A DNA stretch of 64,000 nucleotides from Owenia fusiformis. Its lineage: Eukaryota > Annelida > Polychaeta > Sabellida > Oweniidae. Positions 1 through 48,219 of this stretch are shown here, piece by piece. The position numbers and the translations under genes were made by a program. The notes below the pieces were generated by a model. The model worked only from the letters and a program-made list of their open reading frames with translations. It was not told the origin of the DNA and made no database searches. The stretch is from the NCBI GenBank assembly GCA_903813345.2, contig CAIIXF020000006.1, positions 40,496,848 to 40,560,847 on the forward strand, written 5' to 3'. The stretch's first letter is position 1. Every line of letters starts with the position of its first letter.

Positions 1-719
1 AAATCCAAACGACACAAACATCAGTGTACGTATAACGATGTTCCTGCTTTTCGACATTTGTTGCTCACGGCATGATGATCCAATTTGTGATTTTGATCCT
101 CTATGAACCATATACACGATTCTGCTGTAGCAAAATATCATAATGCAAATCGGCATGAAAAATTCAACTACAAGGATGTATATGCCGAAGATTGAGTGGA
201 ATTGTTTACTCGGCCATTTTGTCCACAAAGAACATGAGGTTCCTTCTAAGACGGAACTGCCAATTTCATAGCTTTCGTGTATATGGCTACCACCCATAGC
301 ATGGCCATGATTCTCCAAATTAGTCTCTTAGAGATACGTTTTCTGTAAAACAAAGGATGAATCAGGGATATGTATCGCTCTATAGTCAGTGCCTCGAGAT
401 TGAATGTTGAAAGAGCCGAACACATCCATAGAAGATACTCCGACAGCCAAAAACTACAGAAGAAACTTGCGAACGGACCTGGTTCCTTTATCCAGTCCAT
501 TCCATCAAATACTTTGTTCAATATAACAAATAACGAAGCCAGCGTGTCAATTATGCTTTGATGTATTATCAACATATTGTTAAGTTTTCTTCGAAATTGT
601 GCGGACTTGACAAAAACAAATATAACCAAAAGATTTCCGATAAATCCTACGCCCGCAATAAATCCATAGATTATTTTTTCTTCAGGCGTTGCGAAGGCGT
701 TTACTGTGAACATTGCCAT
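1..719 (-). pseudogene. Rhodopsin-family (class A) GPCR, 5' part, frameshifted
   Basis: Seven-transmembrane receptor of the plasma membrane, cut by the left window edge. From the ATG at 719 the frame gives TM1 with GN at residues 29-30, TM2 with Asp58, Cys88 at the start of TM3, ERY at 114-116 (the DRY position) and TM4, then a stop at 246-248. Read in another frame, 1 to about 265 continues the receptor: extracellular-loop Cys (GTSCSLW), TM5 with its Pro and Tyr (EFFMPICIMIFCYSRIVYMV), the third intracellular loop and the start of TM6. One base is therefore missing or extra near 260-280, either as a pseudogene lesion or a sequencing error. No intron fits there. The ligand cannot be told; the TM2 style recalls the expanded orphan GPCRs of marine deuterostomes (inference). 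Confidence 0.85.
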
Positions 720-1100
720 GGTTTCTATAATTGCGTTTATTTTTTCATGTTATTGTTCATCTACACGCATTCGTATGATAAAAAATGTGTAATCGCTTAA
801 TAGCGATTTTCCAGAACTTCAGACGCTGAGAGGTCGGATTTGCGACACCACTTGATCTTTGCGTGGCCCCTTAGCTTGAGAACTAGCAAATGTTGAGTTT
901 GAACTGCCGAACTTACTACTTTTTAGTATTTGTCCCAAACATTAACGCGTCATATAAGTCATGTGACTGTCACGCCACGCACACTACCAATTAGGAAGAT
1001 GGAAAGCCCCAGAGCATTAGAGATCAGACATGATTACGTGTAGCGCCTTCGTTTGTTCGAATTTTCAACGGCTAGTTTTCAAATACTACACTTCGATGTG

Positions 1101-1575
1101 ATTATATTTATTTATTCTTCAAGTACATTCACACCCCTTGGGGCCAAGTACATGTACAAACAAAAAATATAACAATTATAAAGGAAGGAAAAAGAAGACA
1201 TTTACATGTAAAAAAAACTACATAACTATTAATATTACTATTAATGATGATGATGCACTGGATGTAAATATATATTTTGCTACATTTATACAGTTTTGAT
1301 CTTTACCAGACATCAAAGAATCGAAAGAAATAAATGGATTTTCTTGTACTGGCATTTTCATTTTAGACAACATTATACTTCTTTGTTTATTATATTTCGT
1401 ACAGTGAAGGAGATAGTGTTCTTCATTTTCTATAATATTTCATGTTTCGCATTTTCTCTCCTCCAGAGGTGTCGGTTTTGGTCTTGTGTAGCGACCGAGT
1501 TCAATTTGGAGATTATGTGCACTTATTCTAATTTTAGTAAACTCTCTACGCAGGTCAAAACGTTTTATATAATCT
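1101..1575 (-). mobile_element. Non-LTR (LINE) retrotransposon 3' remnant
   Basis: On the minus strand, 1560 to 1290 encodes the end of a LINE reverse-transcriptase ORF. The visible motif is RISAHNLQIELGRYTR followed by a CCHC-like knuckle, K-C-E-T-stop, then ENEEHYLLHC. A TGA stands where the second knuckle Cys is expected, so the copy is dead. The element ends at about 1101 in an AATA-type tail. Its 5' side is truncated near the MITE that starts at 1584. Confidence 0.75.
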
Positions 1576-1583
1576 AAATAATT

Positions 1584-1782
1584 CAGGCCCGTAGCCAGGG
1601 GGGTTCGAACCCCCCCCCCCCCCTGGCCAAGAATTCTTTCAAAATCATGCAGTTTTTGACCATTTTGAGCACTTCTCTAGTGATTTTAGCCTAATTTGGG
1701 CCAAAATTGTCAAATGTGAACCCCCCCCCTGGAAATTTTTGAAAATTGAACCCCCCCTTGGCAAATCCTGGCTACGGGCCTG
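1584..1782. mobile_element. MITE with CAGGCCCGTAGCCAGG terminal inverted repeats
   Basis: About 199 bp, bounded by CAGGCCCGTAGCCAGG and its inverse CCTGGCTACGGGCCTG, with runs of C or G just inside each end. A second copy lies at 30738-30911. No coding capacity is seen, so it is a non-autonomous DNA element. Confidence 0.75.
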
Positions 1783-2690
1783 TAATTTTCATAGGCAAAG
1801 TTACTTTTTAATGTGCTATAAGTTCTTAATTATTTGTTATTGCACTTTCGTTTTTGTGAATGGGCATATTCTGTATTCCTCGAGTCTCTAGCCAATTCCT
1901 GGCTAGAAGTAATTCCATCTGGAACGCCGTGAATTATTGTAAAATTTCTAGCCGGGGTTCAATAAATTAATGTAATATTCTAAAAACCGTCATGTTCATT
2001 TCATGAATTGAAATGGCAACGGATTGTCTTGTTTTCATTCAAAATAGAAGTCTTTTTTGTCTGTTCTCAATAAGCTTACATATAGATGGCGGCCTAGTCG
2101 ACAGGAAAATGGCTGAAATCGGAGAAATTTTATTTCACAAAAAAAGAATAAATATCATGCGAGGTAGACGATTCTATGAACTAGGACTGCGTATAAATTT
2201 AAAGGCAAATTCAAAACAACAAGGGTCTTATTTATATTGCCACACCGTCAGTGGCCATAGAATATGGACATATAATTCGAAGGGTATTTTTAAAATTTTG
2301 AGGCCGCCATTTTGTTTGTTGAGGTAATGCATTGGCCTAACACATGCATACGTTTAAATAGCCAAAATCCAACGTATGACTGTCCAAAATCAAAATATTA
2401 AAATAAAACATATTTCTAGTTGAAGTCAGAAAGATGTGATGGGTGTCAGAATGGTGCTTGGAGTAAAAGATTCACTTCACAACAGTTGGAACAGAAGGTG
2501 TGAAGAGTACCCACTATAAGATAAAGAAAAAAATATAGTATGGCGCAGCTTAATTTTCAAAATCTTGTAGAATGTTTACAATCGAAACTGTTTTGATTTG
2601 ACATCGATCACTTGATCTAAATTTTGAAATTAGATACGTGTACATTGTTTACATTCTTTTTAGCCCATCCCAATCAAAAGCGTATGATTC
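1783..2690. other. Intergenic sequence, no gene seen
   Basis: AT-rich DNA between two MITEs. The longest open frame (plus, 2013-2327) has no recognisable domain, and I see no splice-supported exon. Confidence 0.5.
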
Positions 2691-2850
2691 ATCGATTTTA
2701 TGACTTATATATGTCAAATATATGACCTCAAATTTTATTCTGGCCATTGCCAAAGACCTCAATCGCCACGTGATTTCGGTCTTTTAATAATGAACAGAAT
2801 AAAATTTTCGGTCATATATTACGCAATAAATCATAAAACCTCGGTCTTTA
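2691..2850. mobile_element. Foldback MITE (GGTCATATAT family), copy 1
   Basis: Imperfect palindrome. The left half reads TATGACCTCAAATTTTATTC and the right half carries its inverse form GAATAAAATTTTCGGTCATA, each preceded or followed by a TCATAAAA/GGTCTTT block. A related copy in opposite orientation is at 11547-11690. Confidence 0.65.
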
Positions 2851-4165
2851 TTCCTTAAGTAAAAAGTTTCTCATATTTTGCTTTAAAATTGACAAACAAA
2901 ATACAAAAGCACTAGTCGACACCAAAGTAGCTGTCAAAACATGGACGTTAATAATGGGATGGGATCGGAAGATCTGTCCACGATGGAAGATCGCGCACAC
3001 TTTGCAAGATTACTAAGAAAACCTTGAATGGAAATAAACCTGCCACGAAAATCATGTCACTTCAAGAAATGGGAGGGTGTTGTTGGTAGTCTGACCGAAA
3101 ATCAAGATTTTCTTGTTTTAAGATTCCGAGTCATATTTCCCTTCCATCGGCCAATTAAAGGCTCCGAAACCAAATTATTGACAAAACATGTTAGCTCATC
3201 GTAAGGGTATACTCGATATAATCTAAACTACATTGTGCGGTATCATCGCAAATGGAATGTAATTTACATGTACTGTTCCATCTCTACGTATGAAACCATA
3301 TCTGTGCTCCCTTTCGTCCCAAATGCTTCTCAATTTCTACATAATTGTAGAGGGTATCATGGGTTCTCAATACGAGTCAACCCACTGAATTCCATATGAC
3401 TGAAATAGGGGCCTCTTTTAAAGGCGCACTATACTTAATTTAGAAGAAAAAATAGAAAAATAATCATTGAAACATTTTACACATTTGCTCAAATATGACA
3501 CAAAGTTTGATTTGCTTTAGTATTGAACCAAGAAATAAACCTCATATTGAAAAAAGCATTTGAATTTCAGAGATCATTTGACATGCATGCACATGTTAAA
3601 CAAAGTGCATGTTTAAAATTACTATTGATTTAAAAGATGGCGACACTTCTATAAAAATGAATGTATCTTGAAATACAAACAACTTCGCCATCTTTCAATG
3701 ACATTGATATATAAATCTTGACAGATCAGAAATATTTTTTGATAATTTATTGTAAGCTTTAATGTGGTCCATTTGAGCTGTTGTTGGTGTCAAATGAAAG
3801 ATAATGTTCTTATCAATACATTGGGCATACTATGCAATTTAAATGTAAGTCTTTATTTTGCCCAAAAATGTTAATAATTCCCAAAGTGGGCCTTTAAAGC
3901 AAATTATTAAATTAAGATTGGCCTGACTCGCTCGCACATGTTTGTATCTTATTATTGTATTCCTAATTTTGATTGATGATATGGATGAAATGTATAAAAT
4001 CAGAATTCCCGTCTTTATTCAATTCTAATGGTCCTTGTTGGAAGATGTAAAGAATGTTTATCCCTTTATTCATTCAAAGCTCTTCCGAATTGAGATAAAG
4101 GTCGGCTACGGGGATTTTCGATCTACAAATGATTTGAAACGTTTAAACGAGCATCCGCATAATGC
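2851..4165. other. Intergenic sequence with a possible repeat at 3413-3897
   Basis: No exon recognised. The stretch from 3413 to 3897 is bounded by TTTAAAGGCGCACT and an inverted AGTGGGCCTTTAAA, which suggests another non-autonomous element, but its internal sequence is unstructured. Confidence 0.4.
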
Positions 4166-4322
4166 CTCGGTCGCATTTGCTCCGATTTTCAGAGGTCCGC
4201 GCATTATACCGAAACCCATTATACCGACGCGCATTATACCGAAGCCCATTATACCGAAGCCCATTATACCGACGCGCATTTTACCGACGCGCATTGTACC
4301 TAAAGGCGTTATACCGAATGCC
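4166..4322. repeat. 15-bp minisatellite (CATTATACCGAMGCG type) with associated block
   Basis: About eight units of a 15-bp motif, CATTATACCGACGCG alternating with CATTATACCGAAGCC, follow a block reading GCATTTGCTCCGAT. The same motif and block recur inverted at 9175-9400, so both come from one repeat family. The open frames here on both strands are products of the repeat. Confidence 0.75.
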
Positions 4323-4472
4323 ATAATCGCTGTTCCACAATTAGTTACTTTGACGGAACGTCAATGTAAAATGGATGAACTTCCTGGTTACGAGTTTTTT
4401 GCTTTCTCGATTTAAACCTACTAATAAGTCAAGTTGCAGATTATAATTTGGCCCAAAGCTAGAAAATATAGC

Positions 4473-4705
4473 CTAAATTTAATAAGTTTCTTCGATTTGG
4501 AATTTGTTTTGTAAATGAAGCTGTAATTCATATACTAAGCCCCTCGCTTTTGTTACATTGACGAAAGCCCGTTATATTACCAAGGTATGTTACTTTGACG
4601 ACTTACGTCAATGTAACAAAAGCGATGGTCTAAATGCACAAATTACAGCTTTATTGAAAAATCAAATTCCAAACCGAGAGAACTTCTAATTTAAACGAAT
4701 CTAAC
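4473..4705. mobile_element. Foldback MITE with ~100-bp arms
   Basis: Two long inverted arms, 4473 to ~4580 and ~4595 to 4705, share segments such as AAGCTGTAATT and CGCTTTTGTTACATTGACG, with a short loop. There is no coding potential. The RNA or single strand would form a long hairpin. Confidence 0.75.
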
Positions 4706-5821
4706 GATGTTCCATGCGTTCTATTGCCATGATTCAAGTACTACTATGAGGGGCATAGTAATAAAAAATTATCATCAAAAATGTCGTTAAATACAAAAAT
4801 GAAATTGGTCCGTTTAATGACCGAGAAATCAAGCATTACGTTTTCTACTTTAAAAACACGATTTTACAAACCAAAGGTTTACGTGCATTTTTTCATCTTG
4901 GTAAAGCATGGCTAGCCCCAAAAAGTCCGATTATGTAGAACTGACCCTTTCCATATAAATGGAAAAATAGATGGCATCATGGGTATAGGTAGGGCTAAAT
5001 AACATGACAAGAGTCACTTAATTTCTTGATTTAACAAGTAATTCCATTTGAATCAACTTAAAACACCATTAGAATGTGACTATATGATATTATTGACATA
5101 TGGATTGTGCCTCATTTAAATTTTGAGTAGCGACTGTAAATTCTATTCGGAAACTTGATTATGTTTTCCCTGTAATATGAATTGGAGATATCTGACAAAA
5201 TATGGATAGCCTAAAATATAAAGTTTGTGTTTTTGAACATGCGGAAATATCTTGAACACTTTGAAACTGAAGTACAGTTCCTTAATAGGTCGTTCAGTTT
5301 TCTTGTTTTAGTTCTACACAACACTCGTGTTTAAAAGCCACGCGTAATTATTAATAAGTGTAATCAGATTATTTCAAGCGTCGAAATAGCTTATTTTCCT
5401 CGACATATCTACACAAACCTATTCACTTACCGTTATATTGAGCGATCTAGATGGGTCAATTATAATTGTTTTCACTCATCGGCTTTAGTGGCCCGCGATA
5501 TCTTTTATTTCATTCATTTGAGACGCAATTGATGTATTGGCATCAAATCAAATGATTCTTCTTCATTTTGGAATGTTTCTCCTACCCGATATTCAAAGAT
5601 GTGTCTTAAATATTATACTTTACATTGATCACGATTCTTGTACTTTCTGTGTTTAAGACTCCCGTTCACATTTGCAAGAGTTGTTGATTGCATTGCCTTG
5701 ATCGTTGGTCGAACTTCGATTCCAACTAAATTAGATTAATCAATTAAGAAATGCAATTTCATGTTTATCCAAGCAAATAATTGTGACAACTACATTATTT
5801 TTTAGCAGTTTTGACACCTAA

Positions 5822-6200
5822 GCAGGGTAGCCTAGTGGCGTAGACTGAGGCTACTTTGCGGTTGAACGTCCTGGGATACGGAGGTCCCGCGTTCGAGCCT
5901 CAGGTACGGAGTTGTTGATCATTGTCACTACGGACACCCGGTCCGAAGGTCCAACCGTTTACCGGCCCTTGGCATGGGTTGGTTCTCTGGCCGCTCTTGC
6001 CGGAGACAGATTGTGAGACTGTGGTTGGTTCCTCCACTAACGTGCTTTAGTAAACTCCGGGAGTCATATAGTATGGTAGCGGGCCCCCACCAAGGGCAGT
6101 AGTGGAACGACGCGAATCGGTCCCAGTATGGTTGCCTTGCAACTGAAGAGACTCGAGGAAATCATGCCATTCGCAGTGACCCAGAAAAGACTTTTGTTTC
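5822..6200 (+). mobile_element. tRNA-derived SINE
   Basis: The head has an RNA polymerase III box A, TAGCCTAGTGG at about 5828-5838, and a box B-like GCGTTCGAGCC at about 5888. The 3' acceptor stem a functional tRNA would need is absent, and about 280 bp of unrelated body follows, ending in a T-rich tail. This is the layout of a short interspersed element transcribed from an internal pol III promoter. I do not recognise the body as a named family. Confidence 0.75.
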
Positions 6201-6364
6201 TTAATTTGACGTTTTAATTCATTTATTTACATACTTTATCCATATCACTTTCCAGGCAGTTATGATTTTTATTGGTCAAATGAATGAACGAGACATCTCG
6301 ATACTATTAAATACATCTAGATAGAATCAAAACCATAATTCGATTTGTCGGACATATATAAAAT

Positions 6365-7836
6365 CACGGGTAACTAGAGTATCCGCGTATATTGAGTATG
6401 ACCGGTTCTAAGCTTACGAGTGTGACCGTATTTCTGTTCCTTATAAACAGACGAGGTGAGTACTTGCTTTTTATGAACACTTTCGAACGTTTTCTTTTTA
6501 TCCTACTTGGTCAATGAATGATACTTGGTATACTTATAATGCCAGGCATATCACAAGGGGCCTTAATCAAGAGAAAACGTATTAATATTAGATTGAAGCC
6601 GTAAAATCCTAGTTTCCAGCATCTTTGATCAGTTTTTGTGTAACACAACGCAACTCCGAAGAGGATGACACATCTTATGTATAATATATAGCTAGATCTA
6701 CGAATTAGTCATGAATATTTTAAATAATTTAGCCTGCTCTGTCCAAATATGATACATCTTTGAATTTTTGAGAATACGAATGTCACTGGTGCCCCGTTAT
6801 TGGAGAATACGGTTGTGAAATGTCTTGGATCGGCATTTAACCGGTGTTTGGATACGACTTTTAGCAGTGACAGATGCAAAAGGTAATTCGAAATACCAGA
6901 ATGTTGAGGCTCTTCAGACGCTTGCAGTAGGTCTCCAATATAAAGTGGGAAGAACTAAATAAGAGTAGATGACTTATAGTGTCAAGAGCCTATTTTTCCC
7001 AAAAGAATTCAGTTAAACGTAGACCGAAAACAATAGCCTTGTTTGATTATAATTATGTTGTCCCATTTCAGACCTTTTGTAGATTTGTGGTTAAATCAGT
7101 TGACCCGATTTCAGAATGTTGGCGAAAGTAATGGCAAAATATGCTTTTAGATCACCTATAATAAGACAGGTTTAATGCCAATACATTACAATGTATGGAA
7201 AGAAAAGTTTATCATGTATTTGAAAATATAACATATTACTCTGTAACCAAATTGCTGAAACTACTTATTTAACTTAAAATACAACATTTTTCAGATGGCA
7301 GCATCAGTAACACCTCTTATTGAGGAGCATACACTCGTATTCTACATGTTCTACACCGGCAACATTTCGATCCCATCAATCAGTGGGCCGTGTTACACTC
7401 GTTTCCATGACATTTCACAAGCGTATCCTCTGGGAAAAGATAAATCCTTCTCTGACTTGCTCACTCTACGGGGGATCATATAAACTGAGATTTGGAGATC
7501 TTGTTCAGGTTAGCCATAAAAAGGTTTGGGATTTGTTTTTTTCTACTGTGAATTAATGATTTGGCTCTAAGGCGAGAAATCTGTACTTTCTGATTGATAT
7601 CCATTAAGAACAGTTACATTGCTAAAATAGCTCGTGTTTAACATTTTTTGTTACATTACTATTAAATACAGCATAAACTATATTCAACAAACACAATTTC
7701 AAAAGGATAATATAGAAGTTAACCTTTATTTTCCATTTTTAAGCAGCTGTGCCTCTCATGACTTTCCAAAACAGGTCATATTCGTAGCCTAAGAACCGGT
7801 CATACTCAATATACGCGGATACTCTAGTATCCCGTG
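6365..7836. mobile_element. DNA transposon, 1472 bp, 45-bp TIRs and 6-bp target duplication
   Basis: The first 45 bases (6365-6409) and last 45 bases (7792-7836) are inverted copies matching at 43 of 45 positions; weaker symmetry continues to about 63 bases. The outer ends are CACGGG and CCCGTG. The flanks carry TAAAAT at 6359-6364 and 7837-7842, a 6-bp target-site duplication. No transposase is recognisable; the short open frames near 7295-7556 match nothing I know. The element is probably non-autonomous and its superfamily is unknown. Confidence 0.8.
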
Positions 7837-7842
7837 TAAAAT

Positions 7843-9170
7843 AACACTTGAAAACACAACACACATAGCTTCAATATCCGTAGCATTTGGCACAGTCGCG
7901 GTTCCCACGCTCTATCATTTTGTGCGGTCATCATAAGAAAAGGAGGTACGGTTGATTGGACCATGGGCTTTCAACAGAGTCAAGAAATTGGCATGGATAC
8001 TTTGAGAAATGAGGTAGCAACAAAAGGAAACACCGGAAATAATCCAGAAATGTCCACACCATTGTTTTCGTTAGTTATTGCAAGGTCTCGGAGGAAAAAC
8101 AGCATTCGTGGGTAGCTAATGTATGTACCAATTAGAGCCATGACTTAAACTCAACCAAGAACGGTGGGGTAAAGTCCCTATGGACCCAATTGAGAATCAA
8201 TTCAAATCAAAATCAAATTGAGAATCAGATGACCTGCTAAGCCTAGTATTGATTTGCCCCTAAATAGATATTAAAGGGACGCTGAATATTGGACTTACTT
8301 AAATAGCACCATTTTAAACTGCCAATTAAAACATGTATTCAATGTTTCAAAATAATGAAACTGAAATATAGGGCAAAATAATTGATATTTCGTTTGTGGA
8401 ATGAAAACTGATGATAGAGATAATATCGGTAGCCAAAAAACTGTATAAGCAATTTAAACATGGAAATGATGCCAATTTAGAAGCATTATATGTAAAGAAA
8501 TGCTTGTGAAATGGTTAGAAAATGAAATGACTTCAGAATTAATCATTGATCATTGAGGCACACATTGATAAAAATCACACTTGGATTTGGAAAGACTAAA
8601 ATAAAACAATTGAATGCGTTTCTTCCTATCTCCATGACAGCATATCTTGCTCTCTCTCCATGACAACAATTCTTGGCCCCATCAGCACAAGATCGAAAAT
8701 ACAGTGATTATCAAGTTCAATAAGAAATGTGAAACTTTATACAGTATTAAATAGCACAATTATTTATTTCTACCAATGAAACAATAAAGTATAAATAAAT
8801 ATTTACTTCAGTGAATACAGAATTTACCACAGTTAAATATATTTTATGAGGTACAGGGTTTAACATAATCAAACATAAATAACAGAATTATGAATTTATC
8901 CTCTATGAAATACAGAAATTGATGGTTAACTGGAATTAAGTTTGTACATGTACATAATCATGTGTCTACATGGTGTTTTGAAAGAGTATAGAGCTAGATT
9001 CAAAGCACTGTTCTTGCGAGTTTCAAATGAAAATATTGAAAAACGCGCGAGTATGAGGACCGCAACTTTTTATGTCTACACTGACAAAAACTTGAAATTC
9101 CCGCTGTAAAGATATAGTCCCACGCGGAAGCGCACGTCATAAAAACTGCAATGTGCCGTCCTACTGGCAC
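7843..9170. other. Intergenic sequence, no gene seen
   Basis: AT-rich DNA without a recognisable exon, repeat array or RNA gene. Confidence 0.45.
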
Positions 9171-9174
9171 GGAT

Positions 9175-9285
9175 TTCAGTACAACGCGCATCGGTCATAG
9201 GCCTATGTCCGTTAGTTTTCGGCACAATGCGCGTCGGTGTAATGGGTTTCGGTATAATGCGCGTCGGTATAATGAGGTGATCCCG
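9175..9285. repeat. Degenerate 15-bp minisatellite (inverted relative to 4166-4322)
   Basis: Units such as CGGTATAATGCGCGT are the reverse complement of the array near 4200. The array directly abuts the GC-rich hairpin element at 9291-9400. Confidence 0.65.
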
Positions 9286-9290
9286 ATTTT

Positions 9291-9400
9291 ACGGCGCCCA
9301 GCCAAATTGAGTATTTTGTTCAAAATTGAATACAATATTGAGCAAAACACTCAATCGGCCGGGCGCCGGCCGATGGATCGGAGCAAATGTGACCCGGGCT
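9291..9400. mobile_element. GC-rich hairpin MITE, copy 1
   Basis: The left half contains GGCGCCC and AATTGAGTATTTTGTTCAAA; the right half carries the inverted form ending ACTCAATCGGCCGGGCGCC, then GATCGGAGCAAATG and GACCCGGGC. The better bounded copy is at 17560-17674. Confidence 0.65.
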
Positions 9401-10162
9401 TTATTCATCTTCAACTACAACAGACTTGCCAATGTCAGATTCTGAGAGCGGTGTTTAATGTTCTATAAGAAAGAATGAAGAAACAAAATATTCAAGTGAC
9501 TGTATATGGGAAAGTAATAGGAAATTTGAATGTACTTATTTGAAGCAAAACGTGACAAAAAACGTAATTCGTTAAAATACACTTTGCAGGAAGAATAAAA
9601 AGGGGACTGTATCTTCAATCTTAGAGACTGCCAAGGTAATATGACTTATATGTACAACAACTGGCAAAACAGATTATGATAGAATTGTTATATTTATAAA
9701 AGCATTTGGCACAATATCATTACACAACAACCTGTATATGCCTATCACATATACACATTTGCATTAACATAACATGTGCACCTACAACATATGTTAAACT
9801 AACCTCAGTACAAATTAAATTATTGCAAGATCAACTAATATCATTATAATTGGTCATTACAATATTAAGAATAAAAAATCACTATACTGTGACGTGTCGT
9901 ATATGCATCATATTTCTGGACGCAATACACACTAATTCGACGTACAGTACGTTAGTTACTATATTTGTAGTAAATGCGGTAATTTTGTAAATAACAAAAA
10001 TATATTGGCACATTTCGTATATATTTTTTGTAAAACATTTTTTAAGTATTTAATAAATAGCTTAGTCCTTCACAAGTGAACACAATGGTATTACATAAGG
10101 GGTGATTTAATGGATTAAATTATAAAGGTCATACTAGAATTGAAATCGCTGAAAGATTGACC
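9401..10162. other. Intergenic, 3' of the ROS1 gene
   Basis: AT-rich DNA with no exon or repeat that I can define. Confidence 0.4.
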
Positions 10163-10336
10163 TTGTATTCGCGAATGCAACTAACGACTGACACCGGATT
10201 AGCCTAGTATTTTATGACCAACTCATTTAAACATGAATGGAATATCAGCAGGCACTATTCATATTTAAATGAGTTTCCAATAAAATAGTAGGTTAATCCG
10301 ATAGCCGGCAGTCGTTAGTTGCATTCGCGAATACAA
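10163..10336. mobile_element. Foldback MITE, ~70-bp arms
   Basis: TTGTATTCGCGAATGCAACT opens the element and its exact inverse closes it. The arms remain complementary inward through TCATTTAAA and leave a ~35-base loop. No coding capacity. Confidence 0.8.
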
Positions 10337-10691
10337 TCTTAGTATGTTAAGTGTAAGGTTTAGTAGGTGAAATACAGAGGTACAACAAATGTACATTTCT
10401 ATTTTAGACCTGTTTAATTGTAAATTTTAGTTATGTAAATAGATATTTTCAAAATGAACGGAATCAGGCATTACAGTTTTCAAGTGACGAACTTCAAATA
10501 TTATACAAGGCCAACGGAATCTAGAAAGACTCAAAACCCCACATAGTATTTCATAATCCTGTGCGAAAGCTGACGCTTGGTGTGAGATGATTATATATCA
10601 TAGAAATAGTCATATATCAAAATACAGTTTATGTACATGCTGCATGTATCATGGTACATGTATAAAGTATAAACATATTTGAATTACACAG

Positions 10692-47684
<36,993 letters not shown>

Positions 47685-48219
47685 TTCATGTCCTCCACTT
47701 TCACTGCCAGATTGTATACTACGCTTTAATTGGCTCCGAATAGGCACCGATCATTTTTAACATTCGGTTACATCCATAGATGATTTCGTAGACTGATATT
47801 ACTGTTCGCCAAATATAATGCATTATAGTATTGATCCAAAGTAGATAGTCTCTTCGCAAAAGTTAAAAACTGTATTTACTCTCAGTGTCAGTAAATAATA
47901 GATTGATTTCAAAAATCCTGTTATGTTATCTGAAAATAGCAAAAGGGTATTATAATTTGCCAGTGCTATTCATCAGATCTTGAATATTCATTACCGTAAA
48001 CACATTTGTATCGATACCAACATTTTTCTTTATTCATAACCTAATTTTGGATGAAAAATATAATGTCTTAGTATTCATTCACACATAAATGGGTACAGTA
48101 TAGCTTATTCCAGTCAATGGAAACTTTGCTTAGCAGACATCAGATCTTTAACCGGTTGTCTTTGTAACATTTTTAGGCATAAGTGCGCCGGGAATTAAAT
48201 TCAATGTTTTATAGCACAT

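Noticed and set aside
4035-4415. 126-codon plus frame with Ile-Pro repeats
   Set aside because: The repeats come from the 15-bp minisatellite and the flanks show no coding signal.
5822-5900. Possible tRNA gene
   Set aside because: Box A and a box B-like sequence are present but no 3' acceptor stem pairs with the 5' end, and a SINE body follows.
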